64,000 nucleotides of DNA from Treponema sp. (GTDB lineage Bacteria; Spirochaetota; Spirochaetia; Treponematales; Treponemataceae). Made by a program: the position numbers and the translations under genes. This document shows positions 42,286 through 51,932 of this stretch, piece after piece (the first letter of the stretch is position 1; the number at the start of each line of letters is the position of its first letter). The DNA is taken from NCBI GenBank assembly GCA_017935745.1, contig JAGBGX010000017.1, positions 124,001 through 188,000 on the forward strand. Reading direction: 5' to 3'. The notes beneath the pieces are model-generated. The model made no database searches. It was not told the DNA's origin and worked only from the letters and a program-made list of their open reading frames with translations.

Positions 42286-43296
42286 ATGAGCATGAAAAAA
42301 AGACTGATTTTCCTTTTCCTCCCGCTGACTGCGCTCATTCTGCCGGGAACAGCGTCTGCCGAGCCGGTAGCCGACTTTACGCTGACCATGGACTCCCTTG
42401 AAAAAAAGGAAAGCGCGCAGAAAGCACCGCCTTCCCTTCCCGCGCAAACGGACAGCCGGGACGCAAAGCCGTACCGCATTGCAGAACCAAAGCGGCGGGA
42501 CATCGGCATGCACGGTGTCTTTCAGGAACGCACCGCAGCATACCGCGAGCGCTACCTTTCCGACGCGAACCGCAAATGGCTTTCAGAGGTTCTCTACGAC
42601 TCCATTCCTTACCGCCCGTACATCAGGGCGCAGCTCAAGGCGCGCAAGATGCCGCTGTACCTTCAGTACCTCCCGGTAGTAGAGTCAAACTACAAGCCGA
42701 CCGCAGTTTCTCCGTCAGGCGCAACGGGACTGTGGCAGTTCATGGCAAACAGCATGTCGCCTTACCTGAAAAAGAACGAATACCTTGACGAGCGGCGCGA
42801 CCCGTGGAAAGAAACAGACGCCGCCCTTTCAAAGCTCACAGAAAACTACCGCACCTTCAGGGACTGGAACCTTGCAATCGCGGCATACAACATGGGAGCA
42901 GGAGCCGTAGGACGCATTGTCAAGGCGCACCCCGGAAAAGACTTCTGGCAGCTGTGCGAGCAGGGGCTTCTCTCAAGCCAGGCAACGGAATACATCCCCA
43001 AGCTTATCGCTGTCGCCGACATCGTTGAAAACGCAGACTATTACGGCGCGCTGGAAATCGGCGTGGCGGACAAACGGATTGAAGGCGTGCAGCCGCAGAA
43101 ATTCAGCTATCTGAAAGTAAAAGGAAGCATACATCTTTCCACCGTGGCAGAGGCGGCCGGAATCCCGCTGGAGACAGTCAGAATGCTCAACATCGAGCTG
43201 CTCAAGGACTGCACGCCGCCAAAGTCCGAGTACAGGATCCGGCTTCCCGAGGGAGCCGCAAAAACCGCAGCAGAAAGCCTCAGAAAGCGCAGCTGA
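42286..43296 (+). CDS. MltD-like membrane-bound lytic murein transglycosylase
   Basis: The 336-aa protein has a signal peptide (about residues 1-26) and a family 1 SLT domain. The catalytic Glu133 lies in LPVVESNYKPTAVSPSGATGLWQFM, followed by DERRDPWKETDAAL and AIAAYNMGAGAVGRI. These are diagnostic MltD motifs. The C-terminal 60 residues (LKVKGSIHLSTVAEAAGIPLETVRMLN) resemble one LysM module. It cleaves peptidoglycan glycan strands to 1,6-anhydro products, for growth or for inserting envelope machines. ATG 42292 is an alternative start. It directly follows the TPR lipoprotein stop. Confidence 0.87.
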   Translation: MSMKKRLIFLFLPLTALILPGTASAEPVADFTLTMDSLEKKESAQKAPPSLPAQTDSRDAKPYRIAEPKRRDIGMHGVFQERTAAYRERYLSDANRKWLSEVLYDSIPYRPYIRAQLKARKMPLYLQYLPVVESNYKPTAVSPSGATGLWQFMANSMSPYLKKNEYLDERRDPWKETDAALSKLTENYRTFRDWNLAIAAYNMGAGAVGRIVKAHPGKDFWQLCEQGLLSSQATEYIPKLIAVADIVENADYYGALEIGVADKRIEGVQPQKFSYLKVKGSIHLSTVAEAAGIPLETVRMLNIELLKDCTPPKSEYRIRLPEGAAKTAAESLRKRS

Positions 43297-43367
43297 AGCG
43301 TGCGTCACAAGCCCTGTGCGCTCTAATTCAGCTTGAATTTTATGCCTGGAATGCCGAAAATCAGATT

Positions 43368-44861
43368 ATGAAAGCGGATTTTCTTTTTTGCGCAGGCAGC
43401 AGGACTGCCGCCGCAGTTCTTTTTCTCTGTGCGCAGGCCGCATCCGCCCAGACGTATGTAGAGCGGCTTTCCGAGGCAGAATATGAGGAGATGAGGAACC
43501 CGGGAATATACGTTCCGTACTCTGACCTTGAAATGGAGCGGGAAGCCATGATGGCAGCCGCGGCAAACGGGCATGTGTCTCCAGAGAACGCAGTGATGGC
43601 TGCCTCCTGCTTTGTGAACTGGACAGACGGCACGTTTTCTTCCGATGTTTCGCTCGATGTTGAAAAGGCAGGCATTCCGATGCCGGGCGGAAAGGCGACT
43701 GCGGTAAAGGAAATTGAAATGAAGCTTCCGATTCTGGCAAAGGATCCGCTGCTTTCGCTGTATGTTGATGACGCCAAGAACCTCGGGGATCTTGTCCTTG
43801 AGGGAAGCATCACGCTCGAAGACCTGACGCGCATTGTGGACAGCAGCAAGAAGACTCCCGCTATGTTTGCGTCCGGGGGAGTGAACCTGCTGACCAGGCA
43901 CACAATCAAGCTCACAGACATTTCCTCAAGCCTTATAAAGCACAAGACGCCGTATGAAAATCCGCAGCCGATTGAGCATGTTTCGTCCCGGGAATACACG
44001 GGAATCATCATAGACGCGCGCGGACAGCTGCCTATCCACGGGGAATTCACAGAAAGCGAGGCATATCCCTGCCTCTTCCCCAAAATCTGGACCGAGGACA
44101 TGGATCTTCTGTACGAGCGGAACATGGTCAAAAGCGACATTGCGCGGACACAGGGCATTGTCCACTATGCAAGCTCCGAATTCACTGAAGACTACGCGGA
44201 CAGGACGGGAAATTCCCCGCTGTGGATAACGGCAAAGAAAGTCTACGGAATCAACAGGTGCGATCCGATTATTTCCCGCAGCGACTACCTGCGCATTGTT
44301 TCCGTAAAGCAGAACCTTGAGCTTTTAAAGCAGGGAAAAGTCGTTATTCTTCTGGACAAGAAAAACCTTGAGCACACAGTTGAAGTTCCGCTGAAGGAAA
44401 AGAGCTACTACATCACGTACCATCAGCTCAAGCGGTTCTTCTTTGAGCGCAAGATTCCAGACATAGACCTTGAGGATGTACTGAAGGGAATCCAGATTAC
44501 AGTCCAGAACCTGCAGTTCATTGCGGACTCGTATGAGCTGCTTCCCGAAGAAAAGCCGAGGATTGCCGAGATTGCGCAGTCACTCAAAAAAGCAGTTTCC
44601 TCAGGAGAGTACACCATACTGATTGAAGGGCACACAGCCGATGTGAACAAGCCGAACGGCCAGATGACGCTCAGCGTCCAGCGGGCACAGGAAATCATAA
44701 AGGAGCTTTCGGCAAACGGGCTTGACAAGAGCCTCTTTACGTTCAGGGGATTCGGCGGAACAAAGCCCGTGGCAGACAACAGCACTCCCGAAGGAAGGGC
44801 GCTGAACCGGCGCGTTGAAATCATCATCATGCCGAAAGGAAGCTACATCCTGCGGGAATAG
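43368..44861 (+). CDS. OmpA-family envelope protein
   Basis: The 497-aa protein has a signal peptide ending at AASAQ. A large N-terminal region (about 30-370) is of unknown fold. It contains MMAAAANGHVSPENA, a GIIIDARGQLP segment and a later RIVSVKQNLELLKQGKVVILLD, the last two reminiscent of LPP20/FlgT-like envelope proteins. The C-terminal 110 residues are an OmpA peptidoglycan-binding domain (YTILIEGHTADV, LSVQRAQEIIKEL, GRALNRRVEIIIM). It probably links envelope components to the wall and follows the transglycosylase. No ribosome site precedes the ATG. TTGAAT and a weak GAAAAT 17 bp apart end 6 nt upstream. Confidence 0.82.
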   Translation: MKADFLFCAGSRTAAAVLFLCAQAASAQTYVERLSEAEYEEMRNPGIYVPYSDLEMEREAMMAAAANGHVSPENAVMAASCFVNWTDGTFSSDVSLDVEKAGIPMPGGKATAVKEIEMKLPILAKDPLLSLYVDDAKNLGDLVLEGSITLEDLTRIVDSSKKTPAMFASGGVNLLTRHTIKLTDISSSLIKHKTPYENPQPIEHVSSREYTGIIIDARGQLPIHGEFTESEAYPCLFPKIWTEDMDLLYERNMVKSDIARTQGIVHYASSEFTEDYADRTGNSPLWITAKKVYGINRCDPIISRSDYLRIVSVKQNLELLKQGKVVILLDKKNLEHTVEVPLKEKSYYITYHQLKRFFFERKIPDIDLEDVLKGIQITVQNLQFIADSYELLPEEKPRIAEIAQSLKKAVSSGEYTILIEGHTADVNKPNGQMTLSVQRAQEIIKELSANGLDKSLFTFRGFGGTKPVADNSTPEGRALNRRVEIIIMPKGSYILRE

Positions 44862-44864
44862 AAA

Positions 44865-45596
44865 ATGGCAGAGCAGTTTGCACGGTCCGCTCTTGTTTTC
44901 GGGGAGGAAGGAATAGCGCGCCTGAGGAAGCGCCGCGTCGCAGTGTTCGGGCTGGGAGGCGTCGGCGGCGCAGCGGCGGAAGCGCTTGTGCGCGGCGGAA
45001 TCGGGGCGGTTGACCTGATTGACAGCGACATTGTCTCGCTGACAAACCTGAACAGGCAGATTATCGCAACACGCAGAACGGTCGGAATGTACAAAACTGA
45101 TGCTGCGCGCGAGAGGCTGCTCGACATCTGCCCTGACACAGACATCCGCACATACAAGGTTTTCTTTACGCCTGAAAATCAGGATGAATTTGATTTTTCT
45201 CAGTACGACTATGTGATTGACGCCATAGACACGGTTGCAGGAAAAATTGCGCTTGCTGAAAAGGCTGAAAAGAGCGGAACGCGGATAATCAGCTGCATGG
45301 GAGCCGGAAACAAGACGGACATCTGCTCCCTTGCGGTTGCCGACATCTTTGACACAAGCATCTGCCCGCTCGCACGGACAATGCGCCGGGAACTGAAAAA
45401 ACGGGGAATCAGGGCGCTTAAAGCAGTCTTTTCAACAGAGGTTCCAGTGAAAGCACACATCACAGACGGAGCGGAATTACAGGAAAAAGGAACAGCCGGG
45501 CGGCCGGCTCCGGGAAGCACATCATTTGTTCCGCCGGCAGCAGGGCTTGTTATGGCAGGAGAAGTCATCAAGGAGCTTTCCGGCTTTTACGGATGA
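44865..45596 (+). CDS. tcdA: tRNA threonylcarbamoyladenosine dehydratase (TcdA/CsdL, ThiF family)
   Basis: The 243-aa E1-like enzyme has the ATP-binding Rossmann motif VFGLGGVGGAAAEALVRGGIG (residues 28-48), DSDIVSLTNLNRQI and YVIDAIDTVAGK. TcdA adenylates and cyclises t6A at position 37 of ANN-decoding tRNAs to ct6A. The family's typical length is about 250-270. The gene lies 3 nt after the OmpA stop, probably coupled, and is convergent with purN with a 1-nt gap. ThiF or MoeB are less likely because no sulfur-carrier gene is near and the zinc Cys pairs are absent. Confidence 0.83.
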   Translation: MAEQFARSALVFGEEGIARLRKRRVAVFGLGGVGGAAAEALVRGGIGAVDLIDSDIVSLTNLNRQIIATRRTVGMYKTDAARERLLDICPDTDIRTYKVFFTPENQDEFDFSQYDYVIDAIDTVAGKIALAEKAEKSGTRIISCMGAGNKTDICSLAVADIFDTSICPLARTMRRELKKRGIRALKAVFSTEVPVKAHITDGAELQEKGTAGRPAPGSTSFVPPAAGLVMAGEVIKELSGFYG

Positions 45597-45597
45597 T

Positions 45598-46236
45598 TCA
45601 CTTCAAGATACCGCGGTTTCCTTCAATCATTTTGCACACGCCCTCGACTATCGCCTCATGCTCTTTCGGGGCAATCCGCTCATACAGCGACTCAGGCGTA
45701 TCACCGCTCAGCACCGGGACTTTTTTCTGCACGAGAATGCTCCCGGTGTCGCAGCCCGAGTCAACAAGATGAACTGTGCAGCCGCTTTCGGTTTCGTGCG
45801 CGGCAAGGACAGCCTCATGGACATGATGCCCCCACATTCCCCTTCCGCCGAATTTCGGAAGCAGAGCCGGGTGCAGGTTTACAATCCGCCCGCGGTACTC
45901 GCTGATGATGTCCCCCTGAAGCACGCTCAGATATCCGGCGCAGACAATGCCGCTGATATTCCGCTTCCTGCACTCTTCAAGAATAGCATCGGAAACAGCC
46001 CGGTTCTTTTCCTCACGGGAAGCGGACAGCGCGCGTTCCTTTCCCATCACGCTGAACGGGCTTTTTACCAGCGTTTCAATTCCGGCAGCAGCCGCGCGCT
46101 CCAAGGCAAAGGCATTTTTTGCGCTTGAAATCACAACGTCAATCCTGTACGGACAGCAGGAAGAGGACTTTTCAAAGTCAATCAGCGCCTGAAGATTTGT
46201 TCCGCCGCCGGAAACAAGGACTGCCAGACTAAACAT
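45598..46236 (-). CDS. purN: phosphoribosylglycinamide formyltransferase
   Basis: The 212-aa enzyme transfers a formyl group from 10-formyl-THF to GAR (third step of purine synthesis). It shows the phosphate loop VLVSGGGTNLQAL and the catalytic Asn/His in VNLHPALLPKFGGRGMWGHHVHEAVLAA. The metal-free catalytic Asp lies in HLVDSGCDTGSILVQ. It overlaps the purM 3' end by 8 bp and is last in the purE-purF-purM-purN operon. Confidence 0.94.
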   Translation of the reverse strand: MFSLAVLVSGGGTNLQALIDFEKSSSCCPYRIDVVISSAKNAFALERAAAAGIETLVKSPFSVMGKERALSASREEKNRAVSDAILEECRKRNISGIVCAGYLSVLQGDIISEYRGRIVNLHPALLPKFGGRGMWGHHVHEAVLAAHETESGCTVHLVDSGCDTGSILVQKKVPVLSGDTPESLYERIAPKEHEAIVEGVCKMIEGNRGILK

Positions 46237-47338
46237 AGAACTGCGTCAGCTCCTTGCAGCCCTTGAATTCACCTTTGACATCTTTTTCAGTATGCCCTAC
46301 ATAGCCGATTTCAAAGGCCTTCATTGCCAGAACGCCCTTCGCCGCGAATTTCTGTGCATTTTTGTTGAACCGCTTTACAATTGCCGCCGCATCCTTTTTG
46401 CTTACAGCAAGCATAAATCCGATTCCCATGTTGAACGTTGAATACATATTCTTAGGATCCGCACCGCGCCTAACCAGCTCATCAAAAATTTCAGGAATTT
46501 CCCAGGAGCCTTTCCGTATCAGTGCGGCAAGCTGCTTTTTTCCTTCCTTTGCCCGGGGAAGCATACGCGGAACATTCTCGTAAAATCCGCCGCCAGTGAT
46601 ATGAACCATGCCGTGCACGCTTTCACGGAAGGCAGAAAGCACATCCATCACAGGGCGCACATAAATACGCGTAGGAGTCAGAAGCACTTCGCCGATTTTC
46701 CGCTCCCTGCCGCCGACAGTGATTTTTTCATCAAAGTCTGTGACAAGCTTTCTGATTAAAGAATAGCCGTTTGAATGAGCTCCTGTTGAAGAAAGCCCGA
46801 TCAGAATGTCGCCTTCCCTGATTTTTCTTCCGTCGATAATCTCAGACTTTTCAGCAACTCCCACGCCAAATCCTGCAAGGTCGTACTTTCCTTCGTCATA
46901 GAAGCCCGGCATTTCGGCAGTTTCCCCGCCGAGCAGCGCGCAGCCCGCGTCAACGCAGCCATCAGTCACGCCCTTGACAAGCTCGCCGGCAATCTTTGCG
47001 TCAAGCTTTCCGCAGGCAATGTAGTCAAGGAAAAACAGTGTCTTTACGCCGCTGCACAGAATGTCATTGACGCTCATTGCAACGCAGTCAATGCCGACTG
47101 TGTCATATTTTTTCATCTGAAAGGCAATGTCAAGCTTTGTGCCTACGCCGTCTGTCCCGGAAACCATCACCGGGTTCTTCATATTCTTGGGGACAGCGAA
47201 CATTCCGTTGAATGCGCCAAGATCAGTCAGCTGGCCCGGAATCCGCGCGCGCGCAGACTGCTTCTTATACTTGTCAACTGCCCTGTATCCTTCGTTCACA
47301 TTAACGCCGGCCTTCCTGTAATTTACGACATCTGCCAT
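46229..47338 (-). CDS. purM: phosphoribosylformylglycinamidine cyclo-ligase (AIR synthetase)
   Basis: The 369-aa protein starts at ATG 47338 with a GGAGG-type site, giving MADVVNYRKAGVNVNEG. Motifs are VSGTDGVGTKLDIAF, DCVAMSVNDILCSG, LLGGETAEMPGFY and GLSSTGAHSNGYSLIRKL. It closes the imidazole ring of AIR from FGAM with ATP (fifth step). Length slightly exceeds the usual 345. It lies between purF and purN in one operon, overlapping purN by 8 bp. Confidence 0.94.
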   Translation of the reverse strand: MADVVNYRKAGVNVNEGYRAVDKYKKQSARARIPGQLTDLGAFNGMFAVPKNMKNPVMVSGTDGVGTKLDIAFQMKKYDTVGIDCVAMSVNDILCSGVKTLFFLDYIACGKLDAKIAGELVKGVTDGCVDAGCALLGGETAEMPGFYDEGKYDLAGFGVGVAEKSEIIDGRKIREGDILIGLSSTGAHSNGYSLIRKLVTDFDEKITVGGRERKIGEVLLTPTRIYVRPVMDVLSAFRESVHGMVHITGGGFYENVPRMLPRAKEGKKQLAALIRKGSWEIPEIFDELVRRGADPKNMYSTFNMGIGFMLAVSKKDAAAIVKRFNKNAQKFAAKGVLAMKAFEIGYVGHTEKDVKGEFKGCKELTQFYV

Positions 47339-47372
47339 GATTTCCTCCAAAACTGTTTTTCCGCCTGATGAA

Positions 47373-48863
47373 TTACGAAAGCTTTGTTCCGTTGCGCTCA
47401 CCAGGAACTGAAATCGGATATTCGCCGGTAAAGCAGCCCTTGCAGAAACCGTACTGCTCAGGATTGCATGCCCGGCACGCTTCCATCATTCCTTCCGCGC
47501 TTATAAAGGCAAGCGAGTCCGCGCCGATTTCACTGCAAATTTCCGCCTCCGTGTGGCAGCTTGAAATAAGCTCTCCGCGGGTAGGCGTATTGATTCCGAA
47601 ATAGCACGGAAATTTCACCGGCGGACTTGAAATCCTGAAGTGCACTTCCTTTGCTCCGGCACGGCGCAGAATCTGAACAAGACGGCGGCTCGTTGTTCCG
47701 CGGACAATCGAATCGTCAATCACAACAACGCGCTTTCCGTCTACAACAGACTTCACCGCATTAAGCTTTACAAAGACCATGTTTTCACGCTCGCGCTGAG
47801 TCGGGGCGATAAATGTGCGGCCGATATACTTGTTCTTTACGATTCCGCTCGCATACGGAATTCCGGCTTCCTGCGCATATCCCTGCGCGGCTCCAAGTCC
47901 TGAGTCGGGAACGCCGATAACAACATCAGCAGGAACGCCGCTTTCACGCGCAAGGCATGCTCCCATTTTCTGGCGGGCCTGCGTGACGGGAATGCCGTCG
48001 ATAATGCTGTCAGGGCGCGCAAAATAAACGTACTCAAAGATGCAGGTGCGCTTGGAAGTGCGCTCGCCGAATTCAAAGGAAAGGACGCCGTCTTCATTTA
48101 TAATGACGATTTCGCCGGGCTGAATGTCGCGCACATACGTTCCGTTCACGGAGTCAATGGCGCATGTCTCGCTGGCAAGCATCCAGCCGCCTTCAATCTT
48201 CCCGAGGCACAGCGGCCTGATTCCGTTCGGGTCGCGGGCGCCGATAAGGCACTTTTCAGTTGAGACAACAAGCGCGAACGAGCCTTTTATCATCTGAATT
48301 GTGTCTGTAAGCGCACGCTCAAGCCCCTTTTTATATGACTTTGCAATCAGCTTGAGGATGACTTCTGTGTCGCTGGAGGAAGAAAATGTGCTGCCGGAAT
48401 CCTCCAGCATCTCCCGCAGCTGCTCATAGTTTACAAGCTGTCCGTTGTGGGCGACTGCAACCGCGCCGAGCCGTGACTTTTGCAGCAGAGGCTGCGCATT
48501 TTCCAGCGTGGCGCTTCCTGCCGTTGCATACCGCACATGGCCGCAGGCAATGTGTCCCTTTAAAGTAGACAGACTGTCAGGGCTGAATACTTCGGCGATA
48601 GTTCCCATCCCTTTGTGCATCACAATATCATCGCCGTTGCTGACTGCAATGCCGGCGCTGTCCTGCCCGCGGTGCTGTAATGAATACAGCGCATAGTATG
48701 CCCGCGTTGCCGCAGTAAAGCCGCTTGCTGAATACGCAACATATTCCTTTTTTTGAAGTCCGTCTGATTCATTTTTCTGCGGATTCAAGAAAATTCCGAT
48801 AACGCCGCATTTGTCACGGAGCTTGTCCTGCTCTTCTTCAGCAGGAAATTCACAGTGCTTCAT
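47373..48863 (-). CDS. purF: amidophosphoribosyltransferase
   Basis: The 496-aa enzyme makes phosphoribosylamine from PRPP and glutamine, the committed step of purine synthesis. The Ntn-hydrolase Cys19 (DKCGVIGIF) follows an 18-residue propeptide that must be cleaved. The PRPP loop is VVVIDDSIVRGTTS. Cysteines in RTCIFEY, FPCYFGI and FCKGCFTGEYP match the [4Fe-4S]-containing B. subtilis-type enzyme. It follows purE by 11 nt. Confidence 0.94.
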   Translation of the reverse strand: MKHCEFPAEEEQDKLRDKCGVIGIFLNPQKNESDGLQKKEYVAYSASGFTAATRAYYALYSLQHRGQDSAGIAVSNGDDIVMHKGMGTIAEVFSPDSLSTLKGHIACGHVRYATAGSATLENAQPLLQKSRLGAVAVAHNGQLVNYEQLREMLEDSGSTFSSSSDTEVILKLIAKSYKKGLERALTDTIQMIKGSFALVVSTEKCLIGARDPNGIRPLCLGKIEGGWMLASETCAIDSVNGTYVRDIQPGEIVIINEDGVLSFEFGERTSKRTCIFEYVYFARPDSIIDGIPVTQARQKMGACLARESGVPADVVIGVPDSGLGAAQGYAQEAGIPYASGIVKNKYIGRTFIAPTQRERENMVFVKLNAVKSVVDGKRVVVIDDSIVRGTTSRRLVQILRRAGAKEVHFRISSPPVKFPCYFGINTPTRGELISSCHTEAEICSEIGADSLAFISAEGMMEACRACNPEQYGFCKGCFTGEYPISVPGERNGTKLS

Positions 48864-48874
48864 TTTTTCCGCCG

Positions 48875-49375
48875 CTACAGTTCAATTCCGAGCGCGCCGC
48901 CCGACTCCGCTTCAGCCTTCATCCTTTCACGGAAAGAAACGAGCTTTGCCTTCAGCTCAGAGTATTTTATGCTGAGGATTTCAAGGGCAAGATATGCCGC
49001 GTTCCGCGCGTTTCCGATTCCGACTGTTGCAACAGGAACCTGAGGCGGCATCTGAACAATGGAAAGCAGCGCATCCATTCCTGCAAGTCCGTTTGACTTT
49101 CCGGGCTGCACACATTCAAGCGGAACTCCCACCACCGGAAGCACAGTCCGCGAGGCAATGACACCCGGAAGCGCAGCACTCAGCCCTGCTCCCGCTATGA
49201 TAACCTCGCAGCCTTCCTGCTCAACCTGGCTGACAGTTTTTGCAAGCAGCTCTCCTGCGCGGTGAGCCGAAATAATGAACGCCTTGTATGCAACGCCGAA
49301 TTCCGAAAGGACTTCGGCAGCTTTTTTCATTGCTTCCAAGTCTGATTTAGAACCTAAAAAGATGGCAACTTTCAT
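48875..49375 (-). CDS. purE: N5-carboxyaminoimidazole ribonucleotide mutase (class I PurE)
   Basis: The 166-aa protein starts at ATG 49375 (MKVAIFLGSKSD). Active-site motifs are GSKSDLEAM, IISAHRAGE, AGAGLSAALPGVIA and VGVPL. The long LSIVQMPPQVPVATVGIGNARNAAYLA tail is class I, unlike the CO2-using class II enzyme described from T. denticola. A class I enzyme normally needs PurK, which is not in this window. First gene of purE-purF-purM-purN. Its promoter puts the start of transcription at the ATG, with no ribosome site. Confidence 0.9.
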   Translation of the reverse strand: MKVAIFLGSKSDLEAMKKAAEVLSEFGVAYKAFIISAHRAGELLAKTVSQVEQEGCEVIIAGAGLSAALPGVIASRTVLPVVGVPLECVQPGKSNGLAGMDALLSIVQMPPQVPVATVGIGNARNAAYLALEILSIKYSELKAKLVSFRERMKAEAESGGALGIEL

Positions 49376-49380
49376 ACTGT

Positions 49381-49409
49381 AGCATACCATAGCCGGCAAA
49401 AAAATTCAA
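49381..49409 (-). promoter_or_regulatory. promoter of the pur operon, apparently leaderless
   Basis: On the minus strand TTGAAT, a 17-bp spacer and TATGCT end 5 nt before ATG 49375. I see no purine riboswitch between here and the upstream TPR gene. Confidence 0.6.
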
Positions 49410-49457
49410 GAAGCATGCAATTTCTTACGCGGACTCTTTGAATGCAGAGGATAAACG

Positions 49458-51923
49458 CTACCTGACAGCCTGCCGCAGCCGCGCAATTTCCCTTGCCATT
49501 GCCGCCGACAACGCTTCATCGGGAAGTTCTGATGCCAGCGCGGACGCAATGTCAAGCACTTTCAAAAGCAGCCGGATCCCGCTTTCTGTCTCTTCAGCAG
49601 AAAAAGCGGCGCCTCTTCTGTCCTTGATCTGCCCGGCAGCAAAAAGCAGCCCTTTTCTTCCCTGGAATTTTGAAATAATGTATTCAAGAAGAAGGCGGTC
49701 CCTGCTTTCAAGAAAACCGGCTTTTTTTTCTTCAGGAAGATAATTGCTGAGCGAGCGGAGCTTTATAAAAAGGCTTGCGGCAGTGCTGTCTGTTTCCGGG
49801 ATGCCAGGCTCAGAAGGCTCCGGGGCGGGCTGCTGAGAAGCGGCTTTTTCCAGAAGGCTCCTGTCGCTTTTTTCCGGCTCCGGCTCTGCCTCTTCAGTTT
49901 CAGGAACTTCTTCAGCCTCAGGAATTTCTTCATCTTCAAATGATATATCTTCATCTTCCTGCATGACAGGCTCTTTTATTTCAGTAGGCTTTTTTCGGGG
50001 CCGCTCTTTTTTTCTTGCAGGAGGCGCATCTTCCGCCTCGTCAGCCTCCAGCTCAAGAGCCTCTTCCTCCATGCCGTCCTCCAGCTCTTCATAGCTGAAT
50101 TCATGCCTGGAATCAGCATCTTCGCGCATCTGCGGCTTTCCGCCGGCACCGAACGGATTCTGAGCAAAAAATTCGGCGGCGCTTGTGTCGTCTTCCGCAA
50201 GACCGCTTCCCTCTTCATCCTGAAAGCTTTCGCCTGCAAGCTCGTCCAAGCTCCGGGAATACACTTCCTGAGAGCCCGGCTCAGCCTCCCGGTCAAGCAC
50301 TCCTTCGCCCAGAACTTTTTCGACTGGCACGCCTTCGCCCTGAAGCCCTTCAAGCGAACTGTCATACCCGGCGGAAGGCTCTGTCATGTCCGGCTCCACA
50401 GGCTGCTCACTGCCGGCAGGCGGAATTTCTTCCTGCAAAACGTCCGGCCCGCCGATAGAAATGTCTTCGTCAACATCAAGGAATTCATCATCCGCGGCGC
50501 AGCGGCTTTCTGCCTGCAAAGCCCCGGATTCAAATATCCTTTTGTTGATCCGGCTGATGCCCTCTCTTGAGGCGCAGTTTTCTGCATCAACCTGCTCAAT
50601 CTGCTTCCAGCTTGACATTGCCTGCACGAAATTTCCCTGCGATTCATAGTTCCGCGCAATGCATGAAATTCCCTCCACATCGTCAGGATTCTGCGCTATG
50701 TACTTCAGGTAAAATTCCTCTGCCTTCCTGAGATTTCCTTTCTGGCTGTACCGCTTTCCTCCGTCCCGGTAAAAGACGGTGTTTTCCGGGTCAATCGTTT
50801 TGATTTTCTTAAAGCAGCCCAAGGCTTTTTTTTCATCGCCGATGCAGATATAATACTGCCCGAGCAGATTCAGCGTATGAACATCGTTCGGATCCTTTTG
50901 ATATTCAACCTGAATTTTTTTTCTGGCGTCTTCAGCCCGCTCGGCGCTCAGCAGAATATGCGCGTACTGTCTTCTCATGTCTGCGTCGTCGGGAGCAATG
51001 GATTCCACCCTGTCCATGACTTCAATGGCATCGCTGCTTCTTCCCACGGACTCATATGCATTGGCAAGCCCGGAAAGCGCCTTTACATACTCAGGGCTGA
51101 TTCTCAGCGCCTCATGATATTCGTCTTCCGCGCTGTCATACTTGCTCTGCTTTGAATAGACATCTCCAAGCTTTGTATGCATGGCCGCATCATCAGGATT
51201 CAAGTTAAGCGCATGCTTTACCAGATCGCCCGCATTCCGGGTTCTGTTTCTTTTTAAAAGAAGATCAGCATAGCATTCAATCGCTTCAAGCCAGCCCGGC
51301 TTTGCCTTCAGAGCTGACTCATATTCTGTCTGGGCCTTGCAAAATTCCCCGAGCCTGCTGTAGCTTTTTGCAAGGTTCAGGTGAAGCACAGGATGATTGG
51401 GATCGATTTTCAGTCCGCGCAAATAGAAACTGACAGCATCCTTGTGCTGATTTTTTCTGGCATAAATCGAGCCGATGTGATTAAATGCAAGCACATCGCC
51501 CGGATTCGCCTCTACAACGGCAGTAAAGCACCGTATGGCATCATCATGACGATCCATAAGCTTGTAGGTGAAGCCGAGGTTGTAGAATGACTGGGTGTCA
51601 TTTTCATCCGCTGCAATGGCGCGCTCCAGCACAGCGATGCTCTCGCTGTACTTTTTTTGCCGCCGGTAAATTGCTCCGAGCGCGTTCAGGGCTTCAGTGT
51701 CATTCGGACTGAGCCGTATGACTTCGTTAAAATACGGAAGCGCCTTTTCGTCTTCCCCGCTCTTCACATAGAGGTTTCCGAGGGAACTGAGCAGGGTGAT
51801 GTCTTCCGGCTCCGTCTTCAAAAGTCCTTTGTAAATGCGGGCAGCCTGCTCGAAATCCCTTGAAAGAATCAATGCATTCGCTCTGTCTAAAATTCCGCTG
51901 TTCTGCTTCTTTCCTGCTTCCAT
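49458..51923 (-). CDS. large TPR protein with long acidic linker
   Basis: The 821-aa protein has no signal peptide. Residues about 10-470 are a dozen or more canonical TPR units (ALPYFNEVIRLSPNDTEALNALGAIYRRQ, AIRCFTAVVEANPGDVLAFNHIGSIYARK). Residues 480-700 are very acidic and low in complexity (EEDEDISFEDEEIPEAEEVPETEEAE), with a short basic patch RKKERPRKKPTE. The last 110 residues form a small helical domain. It is a cytoplasmic scaffold by appearance; partners are unknown. It follows the LamG gene by 9 nt, with AGGTG before the ATG. Confidence 0.78.
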   Translation of the reverse strand: MEAGKKQNSGILDRANALILSRDFEQAARIYKGLLKTEPEDITLLSSLGNLYVKSGEDEKALPYFNEVIRLSPNDTEALNALGAIYRRQKKYSESIAVLERAIAADENDTQSFYNLGFTYKLMDRHDDAIRCFTAVVEANPGDVLAFNHIGSIYARKNQHKDAVSFYLRGLKIDPNHPVLHLNLAKSYSRLGEFCKAQTEYESALKAKPGWLEAIECYADLLLKRNRTRNAGDLVKHALNLNPDDAAMHTKLGDVYSKQSKYDSAEDEYHEALRISPEYVKALSGLANAYESVGRSSDAIEVMDRVESIAPDDADMRRQYAHILLSAERAEDARKKIQVEYQKDPNDVHTLNLLGQYYICIGDEKKALGCFKKIKTIDPENTVFYRDGGKRYSQKGNLRKAEEFYLKYIAQNPDDVEGISCIARNYESQGNFVQAMSSWKQIEQVDAENCASREGISRINKRIFESGALQAESRCAADDEFLDVDEDISIGGPDVLQEEIPPAGSEQPVEPDMTEPSAGYDSSLEGLQGEGVPVEKVLGEGVLDREAEPGSQEVYSRSLDELAGESFQDEEGSGLAEDDTSAAEFFAQNPFGAGGKPQMREDADSRHEFSYEELEDGMEEEALELEADEAEDAPPARKKERPRKKPTEIKEPVMQEDEDISFEDEEIPEAEEVPETEEAEPEPEKSDRSLLEKAASQQPAPEPSEPGIPETDSTAASLFIKLRSLSNYLPEEKKAGFLESRDRLLLEYIISKFQGRKGLLFAAGQIKDRRGAAFSAEETESGIRLLLKVLDIASALASELPDEALSAAMAREIARLRQAVR

Positions 51924-51932
51924 ACTTCACAC

